From the NCBI GenBank assembly GCA_028583605.1, contig CM053327.1, positions 45,434,059 through 45,498,058 of the forward strand: 64,000 bases of DNA, in the 5' to 3' direction. Below the pieces are notes generated by a model, which saw only the letters and a program-made list of their open reading frames with translations, did not search any database and was not told the origin of the DNA. How positions within the stretch are numbered: the first letter of the stretch is position 1; each line of letters opens with the position of its first letter. Source of the stretch: Dastarcus helophoroides (Eukaryota; Arthropoda; Insecta; Coleoptera; Bothrideridae). Positions 54,384 through 64,000 of the stretch are shown here, piece after piece. The position numbers and the translations under genes are program-made.

Positions 54384-56754
54384 TTAGTTTGACAAAACGA
54401 TCGCTTCTGTCTCCTTTGTTTCTTCAACTTTCTGTTTTTGCTCCTCATTCTCATCACTATCCATATAGCTACTTTTATCTGATTCACTCTCTTCTTCGAC
54501 AATTGTTTCTTGTCCTGCTTCTTGCTTAAGAACGTACCTATAATACAATTATTACTAATATAATAATTAAATATATGTAAATATAACAAAAAAATCTTGC
54601 CACTCACTCTCGACAAATCTCATCGATTTTGTCTTGCCTGATTTTCGCGTGTTTCTTCAACTGAGTTTCCAATTGAGGGTCTGAAATAGCTGGATCGTCT
54701 TGTTGCAATATAAAATTGCAATGGGATTCATACAGCTCTTTTTTTCTTCGAGTTTGTAGTAGATTCCCCAACTTTTCGAAACATTTGTTAACTAAAAATG
54801 ATATGTTAGAACGGTTAAATAACATGGTTATCTACTGACTTTCTTTTTTAAGTTCTATTTCCGATATTTTCAAATTGTTCTCTTTGACAACCTTTCTAAC
54901 GTAGTTATTAAATTCTGAATAGCTAGGAAATTTACTGTTGTTTTTATATTTTTTACTCAGAGCTCTATTAATTTCATTGTATTCTGATGAAACAAAGCTG
55001 AGTTTTTCATGGGTCAGTCTACCTGCGTAAGGATTAGTTTTTAAGAGCTCACAATACATCTTGTGCGTTTTAATCAGACGGTCCATGTATCTGAAATACA
55101 AATAAATTTCAGTTTTTTTGTCCAATTTGTATAACCAAAACGATTTGTTTAAATTTAAACTAAAAAGGTTATTTTTCAACACATGCAACACCAAAGTGGA
55201 TTTCTAAAGATAGTAATTTGGATAATAATATCGTTTGGGGGCTTCGAACATTTATTTTTACAGTTAAAGGAAAATAATGTGTTTGGTTAGAATTCATGGT
55301 TTGTGGAGTTTTTCTTTCATCGTTTTATTTTTACATCGTACCGTTTTATTTTACGTTGCATCATTTAAATTTGTATTGCTGACATTATGCAGTTGTGCAT
55401 TTATTCCGCTTGGGGGATGATAGATTAGTGCCCCAAACTTATGATCGTTGACGTAGAAATGAATGAATCTTCATTTCTGCTTAAAAATGACGTCCACGAT
55501 CATGTTTGGGGCATTAATCGATAAAACATTTTCAATTTTTATATCTGTTAGACATTCGAGCTGCTCCATGGAACATAATTTGGGGAATTCTGCCCTAGAC
55601 AATAAAATGAAAACAATATACCTGTCTTGTTGTACATAGGCAGAATCACTATCCTCATCAAAGTCTACCTCTGCTTCTTCTAAGCTTTTTATCTTCCTTA
55701 TTAACTTCTTAATTGTTTTTTCTAATTTCCTAGCGAAAACTTGTCTACTCGGGGGTAACTCAATAAATTCGCTCGATATCACTGCTTTAATATGCATATA
55801 TAAATCTTTGAAGGCCAAAACTGATTTAGCTGGAGAAACTTCGGCTTCCCTAGTATATTTATCCACACTCCTTCTGAAGGTTTCACTTTTCAAATCTTTT
55901 TCCGACAATTTTTTGAATAAACTGATCATATCCGGAAACTTATTAATTAAAGGGTTTTCGAAAGACGAATTTTTAACCCGTTTTGCGCAAGTTTTTAAAA
56001 AATTGGACAATTCTAAATGATCGACGTATTCTAATGGTTCTTTTGATGTCGATGGAACTACCTGAGTAAGCTTTTTATATTTAATTTTTCTAATTTTTAA
56101 AACTGAACTTTCACTATCGATATTAGATTTAGTTGAGCTTGCCACAGGTTTTTCAGTATCACTATCAGTCGAATCTTCAATAATACTTATTTCTTCATTA
56201 CTAATTGTTCCACTATTAGTCCCTTCTTCGTTATTTTTTGTAACCGTCTCATCGTTATCGCTTGAATCTTCTATTAGACGTACTTCAGCATTTTTCACAC
56301 TCACATTAGAAATTTCATTTTCACCATTACCATTCAATTTGTCTTCTTTCTTAAGGAGTTCTTTAATAGTTATTTCGTCAACAGGAACCGCAACCTCGCT
56401 TACACTTAGTTCTGTCAAAAGGTTAACTTTGCTTCGTTCTTCTAACGCTTGTTCTATTACTGCCGATTTGACCTTTTCGGGCATATCAACTATTCTAATT
56501 TCCTGAGAGTCGTCATCGGAGTCAGTTATGAGAATTTCATCCAAATTCTGCTCCTTTCTAAACTGTCTCTCATCTGGTGAAGTCACCGTTATAAGTTTAA
56601 TTTTCTAAAAACCATATACAGAAACATAATTTAACAGGGAGCAATTTAAGAATTGTTAATATTTTCTAAGAATTTTTCTCATCGTAATTACCTTTTTTGG
56701 CGGACCTTTCTCTTCATCTGAATCAGAGGAGGAAAGAGTAATCACGTCTGCCAT
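54384..56754 (-). CDS. Daxx: Daxx-like H3.3 histone chaperone
   Basis: Five exons on the minus strand join in frame: 56692-56754, 55622-56604, 54840-55090, 54608-54791 and 54384-54537 (544 aa). The protein opens MADVITLSSSDSDEE, a textbook SUMO-interacting motif with acidic tail. A long acidic/serine-rich region follows, then a helical-bundle-like part (LSNFLKTCAKRVKNSS, ISLFKKLSEKDL) and the histone-binding domain (YMDRLIKTHKMYCELLKTNP, FPSYSEFNNYVRKVV, DPAISDPQLETQLKKHAK). The C-terminus is acidic and ends EAIVLSN. Family role: deposition of H3.3 with ATRX in heterochromatin, and transcriptional repression. It is shorter than vertebrate DAXX (about 740 aa). It converges with XRCC2. Splice sites are GT-AG throughout, though the exon-3 donor (gaaa|gtcagt) has an in-sequence alternative 4 nt downstream. 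Confidence 0.85.
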
Positions 56755-58796
56755 AATTTGAATCGGCCACAATATATAAGCTCATGACAGGGGCAAATCC
56801 AAATTCTCGGGGGGTGCTTATCTGATTTTTTATTGAATTTCCAAGAATTTAAACAATTTGCCGCAACTCTAACCTTCAAAACAAAAAACTTAAAAAAACC
56901 ACAAAATATGAAACTTTATTCATAGAATACGAACCAAGCGACGCGCAACTTTCATAGATAAAATAAAAATGAAAGAGCAGATCGATGTTGATGTACAGTT
57001 GCGGCCCAAACGTGAACAACTGTAATGCCGGCGTTGCCACATCTATTGATTTGTCCGTATACATCCGATTTTTTAATCTCCAAAATAAAACAGGGATTTT
57101 GATGCAGATTTCACTGAAATACATATTTTGTACGAATTTTCCGCAAAACTTGAGTTGAATGAGCGACATTTTTTAATTATTATACGTAAAACAATTGAAA
57201 AAAAAACCTTGTAAAATTTTAAAATTTTATTGCGTTTTTATCGTTAATAAAATTTAATAGTTATGAATACGCAAAACATCTAAATTTTTTCATCGTCAAG
57301 ATAAATGATTTTTTTACTTCTAAAAAAAATCATAAAATTATGAAGACATAGAAATGACATTAATTTTAAAAAAATCAGAAATTTCGAGTTTGAAGTAGAA
57401 ATTTCTAATATTTTCAAGAAATTTCAATTTTAAACACGAAATTTCGACTTTTTTCTTTAAATTTTGTCTTCTTTATCAAATATTCGACTTTCATCTCGTA
57501 ACTAAGACTTTAATTTCGAAATTTCAATTTTAATCTCGAAATTTTGATTTTAATCTCGAAATTTTGACTTTTTCTTCTTTTTTTTTATTGAAAAATTCCA
57601 ATGATTTTTTATAAAATCATTGAAAGACCCTGAGATAATTCACTATTTTATGAATCTGTCTCATAAATTTAAATCATATTTCGTCAAAATAAGAATAATA
57701 ATAAGTCCTTTCCAAGAAATTTTCTTTTTCTTTAGAAAATTCGAAAATTTTAACTTTGCTTAAATATACGGTTATCTAGAAGGTAAGGTTGCGTAACGCC
57801 GTACTTTTAAAATGGGATTGAAAACCTTCCACTGTTAGCAGCGCCATCTATTAATCCGCAAACCATGCACCACAGAATTCTATTTTATCGTAGGTCAAAC
57901 ATTGCGAAACGAGTAGTTAAAACGTACACCTAATGGATTGAAGTAGTTTCAACTTCAACGGTGAACTAACCTAACTAAAAGATGAATAAACGATGTTCCA
58001 GACCGGCTTTCCTAGGAAAAGCCCAAGAAAAGATTAACATAACAATGATGTGACCGATTGGATACATTTTACCTACGACTAGCATAATTCACTGTCATCA
58101 GTAGATACAACTTAAGCTCTCATTTTACAGTTTTTGCACAATGCTTACTGGCAATGCACAACAGAGGCCGCTGATATCAGTGGGTGGAAATCAGTCCCAT
58201 TTTCATTCAACAAATTACGTTACCGATGCTTCTCCTTCTTATAGAACTCCCTACCTAAATAAGACGCCAAAGAAACACTTGACAAATCAACCGAAACAGT
58301 AACAGTAATCATATGCCATTTTCTCTACCTTCTTTCTCTTCTAATAAAAATCGTAGCACATTGATGACTTTTTCATTTGAACAACCCTTAGATTAAATAA
58401 ATATGTAAAATTGAATTTTCCGTTAAAACCAAAGATCGTTTGTTTTATACTTAGATTTTCAAAAATATAGTTATTAATATTTTCTAAAATTTATTATTAC
58501 AAAGTCAAAACTATCAAAAATGTTCAGTTTTAATGAAAAATTCAATAATTTTACTCTAAAATTGTCAACATTCATTAATAAAAATTTAAATATTTCCGAA
58601 CTGGGTCGTAGAAATGTTAAATAAATTAATAAACATGAACTAAAATTTAAAATTGCTTAGTCCTGCCAAACATTTCTGTCATTTCGTTGGTCTTGCGCTA
58701 AATGTAAGCTGTCGTTCTGCTTTTTGCTCATTGTATCACTCTATGACTTAACCTCTAAAAGTGTAAATATAAAAATGAAAAATAGATGTTACTAAC
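56755..58796. other. Intergenic region between Daxx and CMTR2
   Basis: It holds the divergent promoters of Daxx (-) and CMTR2 (+). Around 57390-57600 is a short TCGAAATTT tract. Insect-promoter-like words gcgccatctattaa and gccacatctattg occur near 57840 and 57035. A 97-codon minus-strand frame at 56876-57169 shows no recognisable domain and contains aataaag, so I do not call it. Confidence 0.4.
58141..58302 (+). CDS. Small unrecognised open reading frame (53 aa)
   Basis: It starts MLTGNAQQRPLISVGGNQ and ends LNKTPKKHLTNQPKQ. A possible splice acceptor (cattttacag) lies 10 bp upstream, so it may be the last exon of a small gene. Composition (S/T/P/N-rich, few F or K runs) is unlike the repeat-derived frames in this window. 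I recognise no family. It could equally be part of a non-coding leader of CMTR2. Confidence 0.25.
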   Translation: MLTGNAQQRPLISVGGNQSHFHSTNYVTDASPSYRTPYLNKTPKKHLTNQPKQ

Positions 58797-61700
58797 ATGA
58801 ATAACAAACAAAATATTCGTGATTGCTTTAACAAAAAATTTTCCTTCAGGACAAGCTCAAATGAGTGGCTTTTGCCAAATTACGTTTTTAAAAGTGCCAA
58901 GTGGGAAATACCACTATTGCAAAGTAAAAAAGAAAAATTGAATCAAGTTAAAAGTTTGTTAAATCAGTACAATTTCGAAGAATGGTCCAAGCACACGAAA
59001 TATACAGATTCATCAAGCTTTATCATAAAATTCTTAAAGCAGAGTGTTCAGCCTGAACTAGTTACGCAGGTTAGATTGCTAAAAGTTGAAAAGTTCATCT
59101 AAAAGTTGAATAGTTCAAATATACAACTTTGTATTTCAGGCATGGTGTAAATTTTATGAATGCTTGTCTCAGTATCCTATTATCAGACGAGAGTTGTTCG
59201 AGGATGGGGGAATTAGTAGTTTTCATTTATGTGAAGCACCAGGCGGTTTCATTTGCTCTTTGAATCATTATTTACAGCTGCATTACCCAGGAATAATTGT
59301 AAGTATTTTCATGAATCTTGGTGAATGTTCAAAACGTATTTAAAGCAAATGGGTATGGCTTTTTATTTCTTACTCAATAATTTATCATATTAACATCATT
59401 TAATGAGATATTGTTTACAGTGTCGACTACCTTATTTGAAATTTATTTGTATGCAAAACAACGTTTCGAGTACCAAAAAAAAAAGTTGAATATTGAGGTT
59501 AAATTCGAAATTTTTAAAAATATAATCGAAATTTTGATAAAAGTATTTCCAAATCTAAAATGTTTCTTGATTTGATGTTTCTGTTTTGGAGTAATTAATT
59601 ACCCGCCACAATAACTAAACACGGTGTTAGATTAAAATTTCGTGATTTATGTGTTCCATCGCAGGAAAAGTTTGAAGCATGGAAAACCCTGATAATCTAA
59701 TCTGAAAGACAGTGGTTTCATAGAATACCTTCTATAAAACCACTGTCATGGCCATAGACAGTATAGTCATAGTCAATGGTTTCATAGAATACCTTCCATG
59801 AAACCACTGTCATAGCGTATCATAACTCAATGTCTCATAAACCGAACGTACCCCTGTAAAGCATAGAATTTATATTCAATCCTCACTTTCGTTCTATGGT
59901 CCACAAACTTTATATTCTGTGGGCGCCAAGTTTTGACTTATTCGAGCAATTTCCACACTTCCAGTTCCGGTTTAACAATTTAAACCAATTATATGTTTTG
60001 TGAATTATAAGTTACAATGTTTACTGATAATTCGAACGCCTGGTTAACAACTCCTCAAAGCACAGGTACGACCACCATCGCTGCAGAATTTAAAGGTGGC
60101 GTAATTATTGGCGCCGACTCGCGGAGTACGACAGGTCCGTATGTGGCTAACCGTGTCGCAGATAAGTTAACGAAAGTGTCCCAACATATTTATTGCTGTC
60201 GTTCCGGTTCGGCTGCCGATACGCAAGCGATCGCAGCAATTGCTACGTTTCATTTGAGTTTTCTTGCTATGGAGCAAGGGTACGAACCATTGGTTGATAC
60301 TACCGCGGCGATATTCAAGGAATTGTGCTACAACTATCGCGATTCTTTAATAGCCGGGATTTTGGTGGCCGGTTGGGACCAACGTAAAGGAGGCCAGATA
60401 TATTCTATTCCGATTGGCGGCATGTGCACCCGGCAGCCTATTTCTATTGGAGGTTCAGGGTCTTCGTATATCTATGGATTTGTTGATTCGGGCTATAAAA
60501 TCGGTATGGATCGGGAGAAATGTGTAGATTTTGTTATCAACGCTTTGGCACTGGCGATGACTAGAGATGGTTCTTCCGGAGGCATAGTACGATTGGGGAT
60601 TATTACGGAAGAGGGAATAGAGCGTAGAGTCATCTTATCTGAAAATTTACCCAAGTTTAATGAGTTTTAATGTTTTGTTATAAATATCCTTGTATTTTCT
60701 AATAAAGTTGGCCTGAATTTATAGCGTTGTGTTCATTTTTTAATAAACAAAAAAGTGAGAAAAGAAAACGGTTGCACGGTGGAAATAAAATAAACATTAT
60801 TTAAGTGTTTTCCACATTTTTTTTATTGATGCGGGGTGAATGGAGTATAAAAGTACCGCGTACGCAAAAAATTTTCTAATCTAGTGTGCTGCTGCTGTCA
60901 TTTTTTGTCACGTTTACGTATGTTGCTTAGTTGATCGACAGAAAGATAAACAAACATAACCTTAAACAAAATATTTTATTGATTTGATGTTACAATGGAA
61001 GAAAAATCTTTTATTGTTGAATATTACTTCCAAAAAGTCCAAAAAAGCAATCATAAGTGGATTCCTTCTATTCCTGTTAGTACTGCAGCATTTTTATGTC
61101 AAGCTTAAATGTCAATTTGGGGTGTATGAATCAAGTAAGGAACATACGTGAAAATGTCAAAAAAAAAACAGCAGCACACTAGATTAGAAAATGTTTGTTT
61201 ACATGATATTTCTGAAGCGTGGCCCATTATTAGTTGAACATTCCGCATATAAATTGCATAATTTTGTATTGCAAGATGTAAAATATATGATCATATACAT
61301 TTTTTGTGTTTCAGTTGCAGTGGTCAGCTACTACGTTAAATCCAAATTATGAAGGAAACTCTACATCGCAAATGATTTCTGACGATCGCCTAATTAGATG
61401 GACGGAAGATAAGTGGTACTTTGGTTTAGATCAAACGGGAAATATAATGAAATATTATAACTATTTGGCTTTAGTGGACAAAATTGGTAGAAGCGGAAAG
61501 GTAAAGGGTACATAATTATGTAATTCTTCTAACTTAACTAAATCGCTTTATTGTTTGGACACAAACTTGCTTAATCACATATTTAAAGTTGTATAACTTG
61601 GACTGACCTCAGCCCATTCTATAGATCTGCATTCTGTTATGCACCTGCAACATTTTCTTTCATTTTTACAGGTTTCTTTAGTAACTGCCGATGGAAGTGT

Positions 61701-62941
61701 TGATTGCATGTCGAACCCAGGAGAGCAAGAACGTTCTGTAGAATATTTGCATTACTGTGAAACAATGACAGCACTAGCGATTTTAAGAGAAGGTATTATT
61801 TACTTCCTAATCAACTGATATTTTAAAACATATCTCCTTAGGTGGCAGTTTCGTAATAAAAATCTTTACCATCTTTGAGGAATCAACAATTTGCTTGCTC
61901 TATCTTCTCAACTGTACGTTCAAGAACTTGGATATATTTAAACCGAGTGCTTCCAAAAGCGGCAATTCCGAGGTCTATGTGATTTGCACCCAATTCAAGG
62001 GTAAACAAATTCTGGAACATATCTGGGATGACTTACTCGAACCGTACAAGAGTGGTCACTTTAACGATAAATCGATGTTTGAATTAGAAATTTTAAACGA
62101 AGATTATCTACACCAGATTATATCTTGTGTTGATTTTTTTATGAAGTTGCAAATTAAGACTATTCTAAATAATATTTCCAGATTTAAGCAAAAATCACCC
62201 GAATTGTCGTCTAAACTGCATCATTTAAAAACCTGTGTTGCTAAACACTTCATCAGTAGGTATAAAATTAACAAAATATCCCGTGACTTGCGAGTGGTGC
62301 CTTACAAAGATATTTCAAAATTTCATAATTTTGGCACTTTAGGTTTTAGCTTCTATGGCTGTGAATGTGATATTGTAGGATTGCTCGATACGCCTCTGAC
62401 GCCGGAGTTGCTTAATGTTAAATATGGGGCCAAATTACAGACTGTTCAACATTCAAAGTTTTGTTCTGACGAACTAATTCCAACTTTAAATTTTCCTAAA
62501 TGCAGTTGTGGGGAATTGTATAACAAGGCTTTACAAGAGCTGAATAATGTTGCTGTGATAAATATAAAAAATTGCCAAGCTGTGAATTATAGTGATTTCC
62601 ACAGACAATTTTTTAATGAATTAAGTAGTACGCTAGGGAACGAAAATGTTTTAATAATAAATATACCTTTGGTTACCAACTTTTTAGTAGGTTTATTTTT
62701 GTTGTTTAGCTTTTCATATGATAAACTTTATTTTTGTAAATCAGGTTCATTATTACTTTACAGTTTGAATTGTATAAGCCTAACTAACGTAAAAGCATGT
62801 TTTTTAGAAATTGAAAAAGCATTAACTACATCGGTAAATCTACCATTTGATGCCGATGTCATTCAAATTACTTCTCCTCAATTTTTCAATGACCATTTTA
62901 TTCATTTAATTTATGAGTATAACAACTCGATTGTTATGTAA
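58797..62941 (+). CDS. Cmtr2: CMTR2, cap2 mRNA 2'-O-methyltransferase
   Basis: Five exons join in frame: 58797-59069, 59140-59298, 61315-61500, 61672-61792 and 61842-62941 (612 aa; human about 770). It is an FtsJ/RrmJ-fold enzyme that methylates the 2'-O of the second transcribed nucleotide of mRNA using S-adenosylmethionine. Visible motifs are TQAWCKFYE with catalytic Lys95, SAM-binding [10 protein letters not shown] (119-128), [14 protein letters not shown]-like [22 protein letters not shown] with Asp213, and [10 protein letters not shown] with Lys253. So the K-D-K triad is intact. The C-terminal ~330 residues are the degenerate second methyltransferase-like half. Intron 2 (2.0 kb) contains the proteasome gene. 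AATAAA is at 63002. Confidence 0.9.
59690..59825. repeat. Paired hairpin direct repeats
   Basis: Two near-copies of tggtttcatagaatacctt followed by ataaaaccactgtcat or atgaaaccactgtcat each form a hairpin (agtggtttcat with atgaaaccact). They lie about 190 bp upstream of the proteasome start codon. Neighbouring 59300-59689 is AT-rich intron without features. Confidence 0.6.
60017..60670 (+). CDS. Psmb6: 20S proteasome subunit beta-1 (caspase-like)
   Basis: A single uninterrupted frame of 217 aa. After a 17-residue propeptide ending STG, the mature chain begins [11 protein letters not shown]. By mature numbering it has Thr1, Asp17 (GADSRSTTG), Lys33 (NRVADK) and Arg45 ([10 protein letters not shown]), the last giving the beta-1 acidic-substrate pocket. 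[10 protein letters not shown] and TRDGSSGG complete the Ntn-hydrolase signature. It makes the caspase-like active site of the 20S core. It lies wholly in intron 2 of CMTR2, same strand, with its own AATAAA at 60701. It has no introns and is clearly less AT-rich than its surroundings. It may be a functional retrocopy or simply an intronless ancestral gene; this window cannot decide. Confidence 0.93.
   Translation: MFTDNSNAWLTTPQSTGTTTIAAEFKGGVIIGADSRSTTGPYVANRVADKLTKVSQHIYCCRSGSAADTQAIAAIATFHLSFLAMEQGYEPLVDTTAAIFKELCYNYRDSLIAGILVAGWDQRKGGQIYSIPIGGMCTRQPISIGGSGSSYIYGFVDSGYKIGMDREKCVDFVINALALAMTRDGSSGGIVRLGIITEEGIERRVILSENLPKFNEF
60871..61194. mobile_element. MITE-like element with ~55-bp inverted ends
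   Basis: The left end attttctaatctagtgtgct and right end agcacactagattagaaaat are complementary, and homology continues inward (cacgtttacgtatgtt versus aacatacgtgaaaatgtca). A 37-codon frame at 60995-61108 begins [16 protein letters not shown], like the N-terminal HTH of some insect transposases. So it is probably a deletion derivative of a larger element. It sits in CMTR2 intron 2, 3' of the proteasome gene. Confidence 0.65.
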
Positions 62942-63386
62942 AATATAACTTCGTTTATATGTGAATATTGTGTTCTAGTCATACAGTAAAGTTTTGTTTG
63001 TAATAAATTGTGTTAGTGTTCTTTACTTGCTGGAAATTTGGTGCTAATATACAGAGCTGGCCAGTAATCATTACAAAATGTAATGCAATACTAATTTCAC
63101 AAATTTTTTTTTCAAGTTTAAATCTATTTTTGTCTTGAAGCTTTTTCAAAATTCCGACCATCTCAAAATTTTGACCATTTTTCAAAATTGAGATAATGGG
63201 CAACTGATTTACTTTTTAACCAATGGTAATGTAATTCGAAGTAATTGGATTCCCTTTTCTGAAAAATTAATGACTAATGTAATGATTGCTGCTTAAAAGT
63301 AATTTACTCCTCTAAACACAACAAAAACAAAGGAAAAGCATTTTTTACTTTTATTGTTATCAAAACAAATGATTAAATATACATAA
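62942..63386. other. Convergent 3' region of CMTR2 and RpL15
   Basis: It carries the CMTR2 poly(A) signal (63002) and, on the minus strand, the RpL15 signal aataaa (complement of 63350-63355). The 74-codon minus-strand frame at 62979-63203 is not supported by any motif. Confidence 0.5.
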
Positions 63387-63581
63387 CTAGCGCTTTCTGC
63401 GCAATTGTAAGGAGTTCCTTCTAAGCCAGGCAGCTTTGCGAGATCCTCCCTTCGTCTGTGAATATCTGTGACCCTTGCCAATTCCTCTGGACGATTTACC
63501 AGCTGATGTTTTACCACGAAGTTCCCTATGTTTGTGGACAGCATTAACTATCCAGTTGACTTTAGGATCACGACGGATAGC
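63387..63581 (-). CDS. RpL15: Ribosomal protein eL15 (RpL15), last exon
   Basis: The minus-strand exon follows a ttttag acceptor and encodes the C-terminal 64 residues plus TAG. These include [40 protein letters not shown] and ending in LQLRRKR. This is the strongly conserved end of eL15, a basic protein of the large ribosomal subunit. The remaining exons lie beyond the window edge. A poly(A) signal follows 32 nt after the stop. The overlapping 83-codon frame on the same strand is a shadow. Confidence 0.93.
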   Translation of the reverse strand, partial: AIRRDPKVNWIVNAVHKHRELRGKTSAGKSSRGIGKGHRYSQTKGGSRKAAWLRRNSLQLRRKR

Positions 63582-63652
63582 CTAAAATAAAAAGCACAAA
63601 TAATAAATAAGGTGTTTACGCAAAACAACGACACATAATGAACTTCACAAAT

Positions 63653-63722
63653 AATCAGCCATTTAAGGAATAATCTCACCAGCATAACGTAAGCGTGGTG
63701 CATGTCCAATCATCATTTGTAT
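63653..63722 (-). ncRNA. Candidate box C/D snoRNA in an RpL15 intron
   Basis: On the minus strand, C box ATGATGA (complement of 63710-63716) and D box CTGA (complement of 63655-63658) lie about 60 nt apart. Flanking acaaa/tttgt can form a terminal stem. An internal stretch CATGCACCAC is complementary to the universally conserved GTGGTGCATG of 18S rRNA and is followed within 2 nt by a D'-like CTTA. Ribosomal-protein introns commonly host such snoRNAs. Confidence 0.55.
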
Positions 63723-64000
63723 TAATAAATAAAAATATATGCATCACTTAAATTACTGAGTGTGCAAGAGAACTACTTCAAAAACCTATTAAAAATTGAT
63801 TATGTTGGGAATCTTTTCCACCTTAATAAATGAATACTGAAATATCCCACAGGAGAATCGTGCTAGTTCAACCTTGGGTTGTGCGACTCCAGATAATTTA
63901 ACCTTTGTCTTGATACCATAAACAATACAATTCTCATTAACCCTTTCATTTCAAGTTATTTTTAAGATTATAGTACTCCAAATATGGCATTTTAAATAAA
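63723..64000. other. RpL15 intron, window edge
   Basis: It is AT-rich and no further RpL15 exon is recognisable. tctcattaaccctttcattt and similar phrases carry no identifiable feature. Confidence 0.4.

Noticed and set aside
56876..57169. A 97-codon minus-strand frame in the Daxx upstream region
   Set aside because: It has no recognisable motif, an odd F/Y/L-rich composition and an internal aataaag; it is probably promoter or leader DNA.
63293..63544. An 83-codon minus-strand frame over the RpL15 exon
   Set aside because: It is an out-of-frame shadow of the RpL15 last exon.

Overview
This is a very AT-rich animal nuclear window, almost certainly from an insect and possibly a beetle (the order is my inference). 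Genes are split by GT-AG introns. The single-copy genes have insect or vertebrate orthologues: MFSD6, a PAR/NFIL3-type bZIP, XRCC2, Daxx, CMTR2, the proteasome beta-1 subunit and RpL15. Well over half of the sequence is transposons and tandem repeats.

Layout. (1) 1-13.1 kb, + strand: the last six coding exons of an MFSD6-like major facilitator transporter. Its introns are filled by a 5-kb hAT-like element, a dead mariner, an internally deleted piggyBac and several copies of a palindromic foldback family. (2) 13.1-32.6 kb: no intact gene. It holds a higher-order satellite with ~172-bp subunits, two more hAT-like elements, low-complexity DNA built on the word TCGAAATTT, and an ~843-bp macrosatellite that has captured the foldback element. 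(3) 33.0-48.1 kb, + strand: a four-exon bZIP factor with a 12.8-kb first intron. That intron contains a Penelope-like or retrozyme-like insertion with a hammerhead ribozyme, a ~1-kb tandem triplication, a 90-bp minisatellite and an LTR with heat-shock elements. (4) 48.3-52.7 kb: a broken boca/MESD exon, a non-LTR retrotransposon remnant, and a 452-bp satellite carrying a nested solo LTR and a nested DNA transposon. (5) 52.7-64 kb: the gene-dense end. XRCC2 (+) faces Daxx (-). CMTR2 (+) follows, with an intronless proteasome beta-1 gene in its second intron. The last exon of RpL15 (-) and a candidate box C/D snoRNA lie at the edge.

The genes do not form a pathway. XRCC2 (homologous recombination) and Daxx (H3.3 chaperone) converge; CMTR2 caps mRNA; the nested proteasome gene is independent.

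The most unusual content is RNA-like structure inside repeats. There are two canonical type-I hammerhead ribozymes, at 34.3 kb and at 5.3 kb. A hammerhead-like core with paired substitutions in stem II is also embedded in the abundant palindromic element.
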